The translations under genes were made by a program, and so were the position numbers. From contig CATOMC010000003.1 of NCBI GenBank assembly GCA_951801245.1, positions 58,124 through 122,123 of the forward strand: DNA of 64,000 nt, read 5' to 3'. Under the pieces are notes generated by a model. That model was given only the letters and a program-made list of their open reading frames with translations, ran no database searches and was not told the DNA's origin. Below are positions 19,228-27,969 of the stretch, in pieces (position 1 is the stretch's first letter; every line of letters begins with the position of its first letter). Source of the DNA: an uncultured Lachnospiraceae bacterium. Its GTDB lineage: Bacteria > Bacillota_A > Clostridia > Lachnospirales > Lachnospiraceae.

Positions 19228-19955
19228 AAAATCATATATTCTTACCTTTCAGGAAATCTATGCTTTTAAATTCAGACTCATTACATTTAAAAGCAGGAGA
19301 TTTTGAGAAAAGGAGGCTTTACAGCAATCCTGAAAGGATGCTTTTCTGGCAGACGATGCCTTCAAGGAACTGTTTGCACATGAGGCAGTCAGGAAGCAGT
19401 TTCTGAGTGATGTACTGGAACAGGAGGAATTTGTATTATCTGGGCAGGATGTATAAGGACGACTTGATGGTCGGGGAGGATTATCGGAAACTGCGCCGGT
19501 GCGTCAGCATCAGCCTGCTGGACTTTGAACTGCTTCCGGATAAAGAGAGTTGTCACAATATCTATCGCCTGCGGAATGAAAAGGGCGAGGAGCTGACAGA
19601 CCTGTGGGAAGTACATCGGATTGCACAGGAAAACGGGAGGATGAGAGAAGTGGTAGAGGTGGTAAGACAGATGGGACTGATAAGGACGATCAGATGGTTT
19701 TATGACGGGTACTGGAGAGCAAAAAGAGACCGATGGGCGGAAGATGAATATGTGCGGGATTAGGGTAGCGCTATCGGAAAGGCAGAAGGAAAAATAGAAG
19801 GTATCCTTCAACTGCTGGAATGCCTGGGAGAAGTGCCGGAGGAACTTGGGGATAAGATAAAAGCGGAGCGGAATCAGGAAGTTCTTGCCAACCGGCTTTT
19901 ATCGGCCGCCAGAGCCAAGAGCATCCAGCAGTTTCGGCAGAAAGAAAATTTATAA
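19228..19955 (+). pseudogene. Rpn-family nuclease remnant 2
   Basis: A second decayed copy. An N-terminal piece (DAFKELFAHEAVRKQFLSDV, one frame, about 19356-19415), a central piece (YKDDLMVGEDYRKLRRCVSI...LLDFELLPDKESCHNIYRL, in another frame, 19407 on), an in-frame TAG at 19762 after EDEYVRD, and a C-terminal piece to TAA at 19955 (RLLSAARAKSIQQFRQKENL) can be followed. At least one frameshift, an internal deletion and a nonsense change are needed to explain it. Rpn proteins are nucleases linked to recombination and often spread as families within a genome. Confidence 0.8.
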
Positions 19956-20074
19956 GAATGTCTGTGCATGAATATGGGTCATAATGTTAACCGGGTAGAA
20001 AGCTATCTAAAAGCTGCTTCTATCCGGTTTTCTAATGCTATAAAATAAAGTTTCTGATTTTTACAAAAAACACA

Positions 20075-20103
20075 TTGACAATATATGTGCAGTTTGTTAT
20101 TAT
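20075..20103 (+). promoter_or_regulatory. Promoter of the 612-residue gene
   Basis: TTGACA (20075-20080), a 17-base spacer and TATTAT (20098-20103). Confidence 0.8.
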
Positions 20104-20111
20104 TTGAACAT

Positions 20112-20155
20112 GAACAACCGATTGCGCAAAGTAAAAGTGAACAAATGTTGCGCAG
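20112..20155. promoter_or_regulatory. TTGCGCAA operators at the 612-residue gene
   Basis: GAACAACCGATTGCGCAA (20112-20129) repeats the GH42 operator with one change, and a half-matching TTGCGCAG lies at 20148-20155. Both sit just downstream of the -10 box, overlapping the transcription start. The layout is the same as at the GH42 promoter. Confidence 0.75.
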
Positions 20156-20232
20156 AGTAGAACGGATTACAGAATACTATGTAAAAGCGAAGGGCAAACA
20201 GCAGGCAAAAGGAAATCGGAGGGCAGGGAAAC

Positions 20233-22071
20233 ATGGATAAGTTTATTGTTAATATCATCCATCGTCCGGAGATGGTACCCGAGTATGCGGAGAAGGTGAC
20301 CGGACACGGCAAGGAAGAGGATATCGGGAGAAAGGAACTTTTGACAGAGTCTCTGGATATTTTTAGGACACAGCAGGCGATTGCACATAAGAACGGGCTT
20401 AAGACAACGATTCAGATGACGTATGCTTCCTTATTTAATGATGAGGCAGTGGCACTTGCCAAAGAAGATCATGAGAAGTACGGTGATGAAATTGCTTTAT
20501 CCTTACTGGGGCTTCCCTGTGAGGAGTTTCGGGAGAAGTATAAGACGAAAGATTTCTGTATCTGGATGTTTTCCATGGAAGATAAGAAATCGATCGTAGA
20601 CGATGTATTCGGCAAATTCCATGACAGATTCGGTTTTTATCCGGAATCTACGGGTTCCTACTATATGGATGCGGATCTGGTGAATTATATTAAAGAAAAA
20701 TATCCCATGGTCAAATGCGCGGTGGCAACCTGTTGGGAGGAAGGGCCTAAAGCTTACCATACCTGCAATAATTCCTGGTATACCTTTATGGACGGCGGGC
20801 CGTGGGCGCCCTGGATTCCCAGTAAACAGAATGTGCATGCACCGGCGGCCAATGAGGCGGAGGACAGCGGTATCGTAGCGATTCCGCACTTGTCAAGGGA
20901 TTTGATTGCCTGCTATGACGGCAACGGATCAAACTTCGGCACGCATCCGCAGAATGTGCTGCGCAGCATGTGTTATGATTCCAAAACATGGGAATATCCT
21001 TATCTTTACAATCTGATCGATCAGTTCCGGTCATTGGCAAAATATAATAACGGCTATGCTTATAACATGATGTTTGTGGGTCCCGGTTGGATGAACAAGA
21101 TGGGGCGCTGGGAAGCACCTTATGAACTTCTCTTAAAGTCTTATGAGGACGGGATGGCTTACTATGGTCAGTTGAAAAAAGAAGGTAAGCTGGATGATAT
21201 GACCATGGCGGAATTTGCGGATTATTTCCGTGCCAACAGGAGACTGACGGAGCCGGAGTGTGCGCTGTGGAGAGATATTCTTTACGGATCGGATAAGCAG
21301 TTGTTCTGGTATTGTGACCCCTATATGAGAGTCTGTGCCAACATGGATCAGGGCGGCGCCATCGTAGATCTTCGTCCTTACGCCGCGAAGCTGGAGTGGC
21401 CGGTAGGTATCGGCACCAAACATGTGACGGATGCCTCTTATCCTTTCCTGATTCAGGAGAAGTACCGGGCAGGGTATTTTACGCACTATGCCGGTGAGGG
21501 AACGGTCAGAAGCGCGAAACTTACCTATCAGGGAGAGGAAGTGGATCTGTGTCTGTGCAGGACCAAAGCGCACTTCTCGCAGGAAGGCAACACGAGAATA
21601 CTGACGCTGGATCCTGTGGATATTGTGTTCTATGATCTGACCGTGAAACTGCAGACGAAGATGTATTTCGAGGAGGGCAGTTCCCGGATCAGGATTGAAC
21701 GGACGATTCTTGAGATGAGTGACCCTACAGCAGAAGTGGAAATCAATGAATATATGGTTGCCTGCTATGGCACCACAGAGTATTCGGAAGACATGACAAA
21801 TGTGAAGTTGTCTGTCACGGACGGCAGCGAGACGAAGAAGATCGATTATGCGTACAAATGCCGTGAGGAGCAGATGAAGGGAGCCACTGAGACGGTGGCG
21901 GTAGTTCCGGAAATCGAGACAAGAGTGTCCATTAGCTGTGAGAAAAAAGAGGCAGTTGGTTATATCAGAGAGGGATACGCATTCTCACCCATGTTTACGT
22001 TAGGTTATACAACCAGTTTAAAGGATAAGGAGGTATTTGCGACATGGCTCAATCTGGCAAAGGCAAATTAA
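20233..22071 (+). CDS. Unrecognised 612-aa protein, possible carbohydrate-active enzyme
   Basis: A large soluble protein without signal peptide. The N-terminal half has barrel-like features with the flavour of NodB/GH57-type (beta/alpha) barrels: a start IVNIIHRPEMVPEY, then AKEDHEKYGDEIALSLLG (compare G-EIG-H patterns), FYPESTGSYYMDADLVNYIK and GIVAIPHLSRDLIACYDGNG. The C-terminal 200 residues look like beta sandwich. It recalls uncharacterised Bacteroides DUF3863/DUF3864 proteins, but this is from memory of the general pattern and not secure. Its promoter carries the operator shared with GH42, and it precedes a GH53 gene, so a role in galactan or galactoside breakdown is inferred. A GGAGGG site precedes ATG 20233. 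Confidence 0.6.
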   Translation: MDKFIVNIIHRPEMVPEYAEKVTGHGKEEDIGRKELLTESLDIFRTQQAIAHKNGLKTTIQMTYASLFNDEAVALAKEDHEKYGDEIALSLLGLPCEEFREKYKTKDFCIWMFSMEDKKSIVDDVFGKFHDRFGFYPESTGSYYMDADLVNYIKEKYPMVKCAVATCWEEGPKAYHTCNNSWYTFMDGGPWAPWIPSKQNVHAPAANEAEDSGIVAIPHLSRDLIACYDGNGSNFGTHPQNVLRSMCYDSKTWEYPYLYNLIDQFRSLAKYNNGYAYNMMFVGPGWMNKMGRWEAPYELLLKSYEDGMAYYGQLKKEGKLDDMTMAEFADYFRANRRLTEPECALWRDILYGSDKQLFWYCDPYMRVCANMDQGGAIVDLRPYAAKLEWPVGIGTKHVTDASYPFLIQEKYRAGYFTHYAGEGTVRSAKLTYQGEEVDLCLCRTKAHFSQEGNTRILTLDPVDIVFYDLTVKLQTKMYFEEGSSRIRIERTILEMSDPTAEVEINEYMVACYGTTEYSEDMTNVKLSVTDGSETKKIDYAYKCREEQMKGATETVAVVPEIETRVSISCEKKEAVGYIREGYAFSPMFTLGYTTSLKDKEVFATWLNLAKAN

Positions 22072-22262
22072 ATTACAGATGTCCTTCCTGTTTTATGAGA
22101 GACCTTGATATCGATATGTTTTATGACAAAGATAAGAAAGAATTTCACTGTATTCGCTGTCAGTACGTGGGGACGGAGGAAGATGTACTTGAGAAAAACG
22201 AACTGGTACGCTTCCGGTATAAGGCTGCCATGAAGCGGTTTACCAAATTTGATTTTGACTGA
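22044..22262 (+). CDS. Small zinc-ribbon protein (72 aa)
   Basis: Two CxxC pairs (CPSC at about residue 13 and CIRC at about residue 36) form a rubredoxin-like zinc ribbon, with an acidic DLDIDMFYDKDKKEFH between them and a basic tail. It starts 28 bases inside the end of the 612-residue gene, with AAGGAGG at 22028-22033, so the two are translationally linked. Such ribbons bind nucleic acids or act as partner proteins; the role here is unknown. Confidence 0.8.
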   Translation: MAQSGKGKLNYRCPSCFMRDLDIDMFYDKDKKEFHCIRCQYVGTEEDVLEKNELVRFRYKAAMKRFTKFDFD

Positions 22263-22352
22263 TAGATGGGGTCGGCAGGTTGACTGGTGGATTCATGGAA
22301 GATGTTTAAGACCTGGGATGTTACCCATAAAATTCCAAAAGGAGTGCGCATC

Positions 22353-23468
22353 ATGCAGTACATGAAGGGAGCCGATATTTCCACAATCAAAGAGGTGGAA
22401 AGTCTTGGCGGCAGATTTTATGATCATGGAGTTGAGAAGGATTTATTTGCTATATTGAAAGAGTATGATTTTCATGCGATTCGGCTCAGGCTGTGGAACG
22501 ATCCTTATTCGGAGGGCGGCAGGCCGTATGGGGCAGGCACCAATGACCTGCCCACAACCATCGAACTGGCGCGCAGGGCACGATCCCATGAGATGGAAGT
22601 GCTTCTGGATATTCAGTACAGTGATTTCTGGGCGGATCCGGGTAAACAGCGCGTTCCCAAAGCCTGGCGGGGCATGGATGCAAAGCAGTTGGAAGAAGCA
22701 GTTTTTGTATATACGAAAGATACGCTGCTTGCCATGAGAGAGGCAGGCGCTTTTCCTTCCATGATTCAGGTGGGCAATGAACTGACCAATGGAATGTTGT
22801 GGCCGCTTGGCAGAACGCCGGACTATGACAATCTGGCACGTTTCATCAATGCGGGCATCCGCGGGGTGCGTGCGGTGGACGTAGATGTGCCTGTGATGCT
22901 GCATCTGGATAATGGCGGAAACAACACGATGTACCGGGAATGGTTTGACAATTATCTGGAAAGGGGAGAGGATTTTCAGATCATCGGGCTTTCCTACTAC
23001 CCTTTCTGGCATGGGTCTTTGACGGATTTGCAGAATAATATGAACGATTTGGCAGTTCGCTATGGGAAGGAACTGATACTGGCTGAGGTGTCAACAGCCT
23101 TTACGATGGAGGATTATGGTGCCTATGAGAAACTTGCGCCCCATGAACGAAAAGGCTATGCCACCAAACCGGAACTTGCGCAAAAAGTGCCTTTTCCCAT
23201 GACCAGGGAAGGGCAGTGCGATTTTATGAAAGCCGTGCTTCAAGTGATAGAACAGGTACCGGATCATAAGGGCAGAGGATTTTTCTACTGGGAACCAGCA
23301 TGGATTCCGGTTCCGGGATCTGGCTGGGCGACCCATGAGGCGCTTATGTATATAGAGGAAAAAGGGCCCGGCGGTAACGAGTGGGCGAACCAGGCGCTGT
23401 TTGATTATGAAGGGAACGTGCTGCCTGCCATGGAAGTCATCCGTGATTACATTCCGGATGAAACGTAA
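22353..23468 (+). CDS. Cytoplasmic GH53 endo-beta-1,4-galactanase
   Basis: An intact GH53 enzyme of 371 aa without signal peptide. It starts MKGADISTIKEVESLGG and has LRLWNDPYSEGGRPYG, the acid/base Glu143 in [21 protein letters not shown], and the nucleophile Glu245 in LILAEVSTAF. The lack of an export signal means it should act on imported galacto-oligosaccharides, unlike the broken secreted paralogue at 11562. ATG 22353 follows AAAAGGAG; an in-frame extension to 22287 has no site. It lies 90 bases after the zinc-ribbon gene in the same unit. Confidence 0.93.
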   Translation: MQYMKGADISTIKEVESLGGRFYDHGVEKDLFAILKEYDFHAIRLRLWNDPYSEGGRPYGAGTNDLPTTIELARRARSHEMEVLLDIQYSDFWADPGKQRVPKAWRGMDAKQLEEAVFVYTKDTLLAMREAGAFPSMIQVGNELTNGMLWPLGRTPDYDNLARFINAGIRGVRAVDVDVPVMLHLDNGGNNTMYREWFDNYLERGEDFQIIGLSYYPFWHGSLTDLQNNMNDLAVRYGKELILAEVSTAFTMEDYGAYEKLAPHERKGYATKPELAQKVPFPMTREGQCDFMKAVLQVIEQVPDHKGRGFFYWEPAWIPVPGSGWATHEALMYIEEKGPGGNEWANQALFDYEGNVLPAMEVIRDYIPDET

Positions 23469-23541
23469 GGCAGTCCTGGCAAAACCGGTTACCGTCAAAC
23501 CAAAAGCTGAACTGTGAGTAAGGAGGTGCCGGGCATATGAA

Positions 23542-24537
23542 TCAGTACTTCGCCTGTGCCGTAGACTTGCGGACAATAAGCTGCGGACGCAGCATCGTTC
23601 TGCTGATGGAGATGTGACTGATTAGGGAAGTTAACGTATGAAATCCCGATTTACCCAGTTCCAGGCGGTCCTGGCGGACTGTGGTGAGCGGCGGCGTCAG
23701 TTTGGCGGAGATGGGCAGATCGTCAAAGCCGATCACGCTGATATCCTCAGGCACCTTGATGCTTCGTTTATTGCATTCCGTGATCACTCCGGAAGCGATC
23801 AGGTCGTTGCCGCACAAAATAGCGGTGATACCCATGGAGAGCAGACTGCCTACATGATCTTTAGCGGCATCTGCCACATAGTATCCGTAAGGCATAGTGG
23901 CTTCACTGAAAGGAAGATCATGAGCAGTCATGCTGTCGATATATGCCTGACGCCGCTGTTCCGAGATCATGGAATTGCGGGAACCATTGATCAGAGCGAT
24001 ACGGCGGTGGCCGAGCTGCATCAGATGGATGATGGCATCGTCAATGCCTTCCAGACTATCTGTGCCGATGGATCCTACACAGGGGTTTTTGCTGATATAG
24101 TTATCAAAAAGTACCGTGGGAATGGAGGTGGTATTGAACTGGCTCATCCAGTCGTCCTGCAGGGCGAATCCTACCATAAATCCACCCACATATCCGTTTT
24201 TTAACATATAAGTATCATATTTTTCCGTCGACTGAAACAGGGGAGTGACGGGAGAGATGGTGACATCAAAATTCTCCCGGATCGCGGCCTGCCGAAAGCC
24301 CAGGATGATATCGTAGCCGAATTGTTCGGGGGTTTCATAATCCATATTTTCTACAAAAAGGCAGACCTTTCTTAAGTCTCTTCCCCGCATTTGTTTGGTG
24401 GTATAGCCGATTTCCACGGCTGTGTCAAGTACTGTCTGGCGCAGGGATTCACTGATGTCGCTGGCCCCGTTTAATCCTTTGGAAACGGTACTGACGGACA
24501 CGCCAAGTCGGTTGGCAATATCTTTGATTGTAGCCAT
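23542..24537 (-). CDS. LacI-family regulator of the maltodextrin genes (MalR-like)
   Basis: A 331-residue LacI/GalR protein. The helix-turn-helix MATIKDIANRLGVSVSTVSK starts at residue 1, then a sugar-binding domain with VGSIGTDSLEGIDDAI, LGHRRIALINGSRNS, and VPEDISVIGFDDLPISAKLTPPLTTV. It is divergent from malQ, with tandem 10-bp repeats between, so it is the likely regulator of the alpha-glucan genes. ATG 24537 is chosen for GGAGGGCATC before it; a start four codons earlier lies inside that site. It converges on the GH53 gene with 73 bases between. Confidence 0.9.
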   Translation of the reverse strand: MATIKDIANRLGVSVSTVSKGLNGASDISESLRQTVLDTAVEIGYTTKQMRGRDLRKVCLFVENMDYETPEQFGYDIILGFRQAAIRENFDVTISPVTPLFQSTEKYDTYMLKNGYVGGFMVGFALQDDWMSQFNTTSIPTVLFDNYISKNPCVGSIGTDSLEGIDDAIIHLMQLGHRRIALINGSRNSMISEQRRQAYIDSMTAHDLPFSEATMPYGYYVADAAKDHVGSLLSMGITAILCGNDLIASGVITECNKRSIKVPEDISVIGFDDLPISAKLTPPLTTVRQDRLELGKSGFHTLTSLISHISISRTMLRPQLIVRKSTAQAKY

Positions 24538-24617
24538 GATGCCCTCCATTGAACATTTTCAATATATGGATAAGCATATTAGAAAAGAAGGCAGAATTCA
24601 ATAGATACCGCGCAGAT

Positions 24618-24647
24618 TTGCGAAAACTTGCGAAAATTTGTGAAAAC
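24618..24647. repeat. Three tandem 10-bp repeats upstream of malR/malQ
   Basis: TTGCGAAAAC, TTGCGAAAAT and TTGTGAAAAC follow each other without gaps (24618, 24628, 24638). Copies one helical turn apart suggest a regulator binding on one face of DNA. Confidence 0.7.
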
Positions 24648-24712
24648 TATACAATTTCACTCTTTTAAATCCGTAAAAAATGGCAGAAAGCGTGCGAGAA
24701 AAGATTTCCATA

Positions 24713-24742
24713 TTGACAAAAGCAGTTAGAAAGTGGTAAATT
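24713..24742 (+). promoter_or_regulatory. Promoter of malQ
   Basis: TTGACA (24713-24718), an 18-base spacer and TAAATT (24737-24742). Confidence 0.6.
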
Positions 24743-24751
24743 TATCTCAGA

Positions 24752-24771
24752 TACGAAAGTTTACGAAAATT
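24752..24771. promoter_or_regulatory. Two tandem 10-bp repeats after the malQ promoter
   Basis: TACGAAAGTT and TACGAAAATT, adjacent, resemble the upstream TTGCGAAAAY repeats and lie near the transcription start. Candidate operator of the MalR-like protein. Confidence 0.55.
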
Positions 24772-24804
24772 CCAGCAGGCTTTCAGAGATGGGGGATATG
24801 AGGA

Positions 24805-26295
24805 GTGAAAGGGAAAACATTGACGAGAGGCGCGGGTGTATTGTTATCCATATCCAGCCTGCCTTCCGCCTATGGAATAGGAACGTTCGGTGATGCGGCC
24901 TTTCGGTTTGTGGATCTTTTGACAGATCTCAAGCAGAAGTACTGGGAGATTTTGCCCATGGGTCCGATCACGGTCGGAGACAGTCCCTTTCAGGAGATTT
25001 CCCTTTTTGCAGGAAATCCGTATTATATCGATCTGGAAGATCTGATTGATGAGGGACTTTTAAGGCAGGAGGAAGTGGAGATTCATCGCTGGGGAGAGAG
25101 TGAAGAGAAAGTAGATTACGAGATACTCTACCAGAACAGATACAAGGTTTTGCAGCAGGCGTTTGAAAGGTTTGACCGCACAGAGAAAGATTACATAGCA
25201 TTTTGTACGAAGAATAAAGTCTGGCTTGAGGATTACAGTCTTTTTATGGCGCTCAAGTATCATTTCGGGAACAAGCCATGGTATGAATGGGAGGAGCCTG
25301 TTAAGAACAGAAAGGAAGAAGAACTTGCAAAATACAGAAGTCTTCTGTATGAGGAGATGTCTTACTGGAAGTTCTGTCAGTATGAGTTTTACAGGCAGTG
25401 GAGTGCACTCAGGCGTTATGCGAAAAAGCGCGGCATACAGATAATAGGCGACATGCCTTTCTATGTGGCGTATGACAGTGTGGATGTGTGGACACACAGG
25501 AATCTTTTCAGACTCGATGGAGAGGGAGGTTTAATCAGTGTGGCGGCCTGTCCGCCGGATGACTTTTCTGCCGAAGGGCAGATATGGGGAAATCCGGTCT
25601 ATGACTGGGATGTTATGGAAAAGGACGGCTTTAGCTGGTGGAAAGCCAGAATGAAATACCAGGCGGAACTGTTCGATGTAATTAAGATAGATTACTTTCT
25701 GGGAATCGTTAAATATTTCAGTCTTCCGGCGGGTGAGACGGATATTCGCGCAGGACGCTGGTCGAAAGGGCCGGGCAGGAAGCTGACGGATATTCTGGAA
25801 AGGGCGGCAGGCGGCAAACCGGTTATCGCCGAGAATATGGGAACCGTGCTGCCGGGAGTCAACAAATTGATTCAAAAGCTTGGGTGGCCGGATATGAAGG
25901 TACTGCTCTTTGCCTTTAACGGTAAGGCGGACAATGAATATCTTCCACACAATTATACAGACACCAACACGGTGGTGTATGCGGGTACGCACGACAATGA
26001 TACGATTGTTGGTTACTACAGAAACCGTACCGATTATGAACTGGCTTATCTGTATTCTTATTTGAATATCAAAAAGAATGAAGAGATCGCAGATGCTTTT
26101 ATCAGAACAGCTTATGCCAGCATTGCTGACGTGGTCATACTCCAGATGCAGGATGTTTTGAAGCTGGGCAGTGAGGCGAGGATGAACCAGCCTTCTACCG
26201 TGGGGAGCAACTGGAAATGGAGGATTCTGGAGGATATGCTGCCGGAGGAGCGCAGAAGCTGGATCCGCACGCAGATGGCGTTATACCGCAGATGA
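24805..26295 (+). CDS. malQ: 4-alpha-glucanotransferase (amylomaltase)
   Basis: A GH77 enzyme of 496 aa that rearranges maltodextrins and releases glucose in the cytoplasm. It has the hallmark N-terminus RGAGVLLSISSLPSAYGIGTFG, KYWEILPMGPITVGDSPFQ, IIGDMPFYVAYDSVDVW, FDVIKIDYFLGIVKYF with the nucleophile Asp, VIAENMGTVLPGV with the acid/base Glu, and YAGTHDNDTIVGYY. The start is GTG 24805 with GGGGGA at 24791-24796; the upstream ATG 24798 is in another frame. Confidence 0.96.
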   Translation: MKGKTLTRGAGVLLSISSLPSAYGIGTFGDAAFRFVDLLTDLKQKYWEILPMGPITVGDSPFQEISLFAGNPYYIDLEDLIDEGLLRQEEVEIHRWGESEEKVDYEILYQNRYKVLQQAFERFDRTEKDYIAFCTKNKVWLEDYSLFMALKYHFGNKPWYEWEEPVKNRKEEELAKYRSLLYEEMSYWKFCQYEFYRQWSALRRYAKKRGIQIIGDMPFYVAYDSVDVWTHRNLFRLDGEGGLISVAACPPDDFSAEGQIWGNPVYDWDVMEKDGFSWWKARMKYQAELFDVIKIDYFLGIVKYFSLPAGETDIRAGRWSKGPGRKLTDILERAAGGKPVIAENMGTVLPGVNKLIQKLGWPDMKVLLFAFNGKADNEYLPHNYTDTNTVVYAGTHDNDTIVGYYRNRTDYELAYLYSYLNIKKNEEIADAFIRTAYASIADVVILQMQDVLKLGSEARMNQPSTVGSNWKWRILEDMLPEERRSWIRTQMALYRR

Positions 26296-26335
26296 AACGG
26301 AATAAGGATGATAACTTAACGATAAAGGGGCGCTA

Positions 26336-26436
26336 AGAAAGGACTAGTCCTTTCTTTATATCCTATAGATAGGATATAAAACCTCTGTCCGCCTTAACGT
26401 GCGGAGCATTTCTCATACTGCCCTGGCAGTGTGAGA
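26336..26436. repeat. Three successive hairpins between malQ and the binding-protein gene
   Basis: Hairpin 1 is a perfect 20-base palindrome (26336-26355) followed by TTATA. Hairpin 2 (26357-26378) has arms TATATCCTAT / ATAGGATATA. Hairpin 3 (26411-26436) pairs TCTCATACTGCC with GGCAGTGTGAGA. They could act as a partial terminator after malQ and as stability elements for the downstream message. Confidence 0.7.
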
Positions 26437-26488
26437 TGAAGACGGTATAAGGTACGGAGATGTGCTTTATATAATAAAATATCAATTT

Positions 26489-26507
26489 GACTTTGAAGGA
26501 CAAAGTC
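26489..26507 (+). promoter_or_regulatory. Small hairpin just before the binding-protein ribosome site
   Basis: GACTTTG (26489-26495) / CAAAGTC (26501-26507) with a 5-base loop, ending 21 bases before the start codon. It may shape translation of an abundant binding protein. Confidence 0.45.
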
Positions 26508-26528
26508 GGAAAGAGAGAGGAAAAGATT

Positions 26529-27872
26529 ATGAAGAAGAAAGTATTGGCAACATTACTGGCAACAGCAATGACAGCCGGCTGTCTTGCAGGCTGCGGCGGA
26601 TCTGGCGACGCGGCACAGACTCCGGCAGCAGAGGAAGCACCGGCAGCGGAGGAGCCTGCAGCAGAAGAGGCACCGGCGGCAGAAGAAGCGCCTGCGGCAG
26701 ATGCGGCAGCAGATCCGATTGCAAATCTGATTGCGGCTACATCCGGTACCGTAACATTGAAAGTATGGGCTTCTGAAGAAGATCAGGACCTTACAACCAA
26801 GCTGCTTGATGAGTTCAAGGCGGCTTATCCGGATGTAACATTCGACATTACACTGGGCGCAGAGTCTGAGTCTACAGCAAAAGATACGATCCTTACGGAC
26901 GTAGAGGCAGCGGCAGATGTATTCGCATTTGCAGATGACCAGATCAATGAACTGGTAAAAGCGGGCGCGCTTCAGGAAGTAGTTGCTAACTACACTTATG
27001 ATGTGGCAACAGAAAATGTAAGCGGTGCTGTTGAGGCAGCTACTGTAGACGGTAAGTTATATGCATATCCGATGACAGCGGATAACGGTTATTTCATGTT
27101 CTATGACTCTTCCGTATTCACTGAGAGCGATGTACAGTCCTTAGAGAAGATGGTTGAAGTTGCGCAGGCGGCTAACAAGAAGATCGCTATGGATATTTCC
27201 AATGGCTGGTATGTGTACGCCTTCTTCCAGGGTGCAGGTCTTGACCTGACACTGAATGATGACGGCCTTACCAATACTTGTACATGGAACGCTGCAGGCG
27301 GTACAGATGTAGCACAGGCTATTATTGATCTGACAGCATCTAACGTATTAGTAGATATGGGTGATGAGGATATGGCTACCCAGATTGCAGAGGGCAACGT
27401 GGCTGCATGTGTAAACGGTACATGGAGAGCAGAGACAGCAGCAGAAGCATGGGGAGATAACTATGCGGCAACGAAACTTCCTACTTTCAAAGCAGGCGGC
27501 AAGGACTGCCAGATGTCTTCTTACTCCGGTTATAAGCTGGTCGGTGTAAATCCTCATTCCGCTAACATCGGCTGGGCTATGCTCCTTGCAGAGTATCTGA
27601 CCAATGAGGCAGCACAGACCGCAAGATTTGATGCAAGAGGCCTTGGCCCTGCAAACCTTGCAGCAGCATCTTCCGAGGCTGTTCAGGCTAACCCTGCTAT
27701 CGCAGCACTGGCAGCACAGGCAGCATATGCAACACCTCAGCGTGTAGGCGGCAACTTCTGGTCTCCGGCTGAGACATTAGGACAGATTCTCGCATCCGGC
27801 AATCCGGATGGAACAGATCTGCAGGAACTTTTGGATACGACAGTAGAAGGTATCACGGCTCCTGTAGAATAG
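26529..27872 (+). CDS. malE: Maltodextrin ABC transporter substrate-binding lipoprotein
   Basis: A type I extracellular solute-binding protein of 447 aa. It has a lipoprotein signal with lipobox LAGC (Cys at about residue 22), then an Ala/Pro/Glu-rich linker made of repeated PAAEE units (about residues 30-58), then the binding domain (TLKVWASEEDQDLTTKLLDEF start; VDGKLYAYPMTADNGYFMFY; QRVGGNFWSPAETLGQIL). Such binding proteins deliver maltodextrins to MalF/MalG. The linker is unusual in purity and may hold the protein away from the membrane. Codon use is strongly biased (GCA, GGC, GCT), fitting high expression. ATG 26529 follows GAGAGGAAAAG. Confidence 0.92.
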   Translation: MKKKVLATLLATAMTAGCLAGCGGSGDAAQTPAAEEAPAAEEPAAEEAPAAEEAPAADAAADPIANLIAATSGTVTLKVWASEEDQDLTTKLLDEFKAAYPDVTFDITLGAESESTAKDTILTDVEAAADVFAFADDQINELVKAGALQEVVANYTYDVATENVSGAVEAATVDGKLYAYPMTADNGYFMFYDSSVFTESDVQSLEKMVEVAQAANKKIAMDISNGWYVYAFFQGAGLDLTLNDDGLTNTCTWNAAGGTDVAQAIIDLTASNVLVDMGDEDMATQIAEGNVAACVNGTWRAETAAEAWGDNYAATKLPTFKAGGKDCQMSSYSGYKLVGVNPHSANIGWAMLLAEYLTNEAAQTARFDARGLGPANLAAASSEAVQANPAIAALAAQAAYATPQRVGGNFWSPAETLGQILASGNPDGTDLQELLDTTVEGITAPVE

Positions 27873-27923
27873 GAGTAAAAACCTTCGGGTTTAACCGGAG
27901 TAAAAACCTTCGGTTTTAACTCC
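27872..27923 (+). repeat. Tandem UUCG-loop hairpin units after malE
   Basis: GGAGTAAAAACCTTCGG occurs twice (27872 and 27897), each followed by a pairing TTTAA arm. The second unit closes as a hairpin with CTCC and a C(UUCG)G tetraloop. Likely 3' stabilisers of the binding-protein message. Confidence 0.6.
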
Positions 27924-27969
27924 TCGAGGGCTGCTTTGCAGACTCGGACCGTATGAGTTTTGTGATGTG

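Noticed and set aside
20233..22071. Assigning the 612-aa protein to GH112 (galacto-N-biose phosphorylase)
   Set aside because: Length and starting motifs do not fit; only the galactoside context suggested it.
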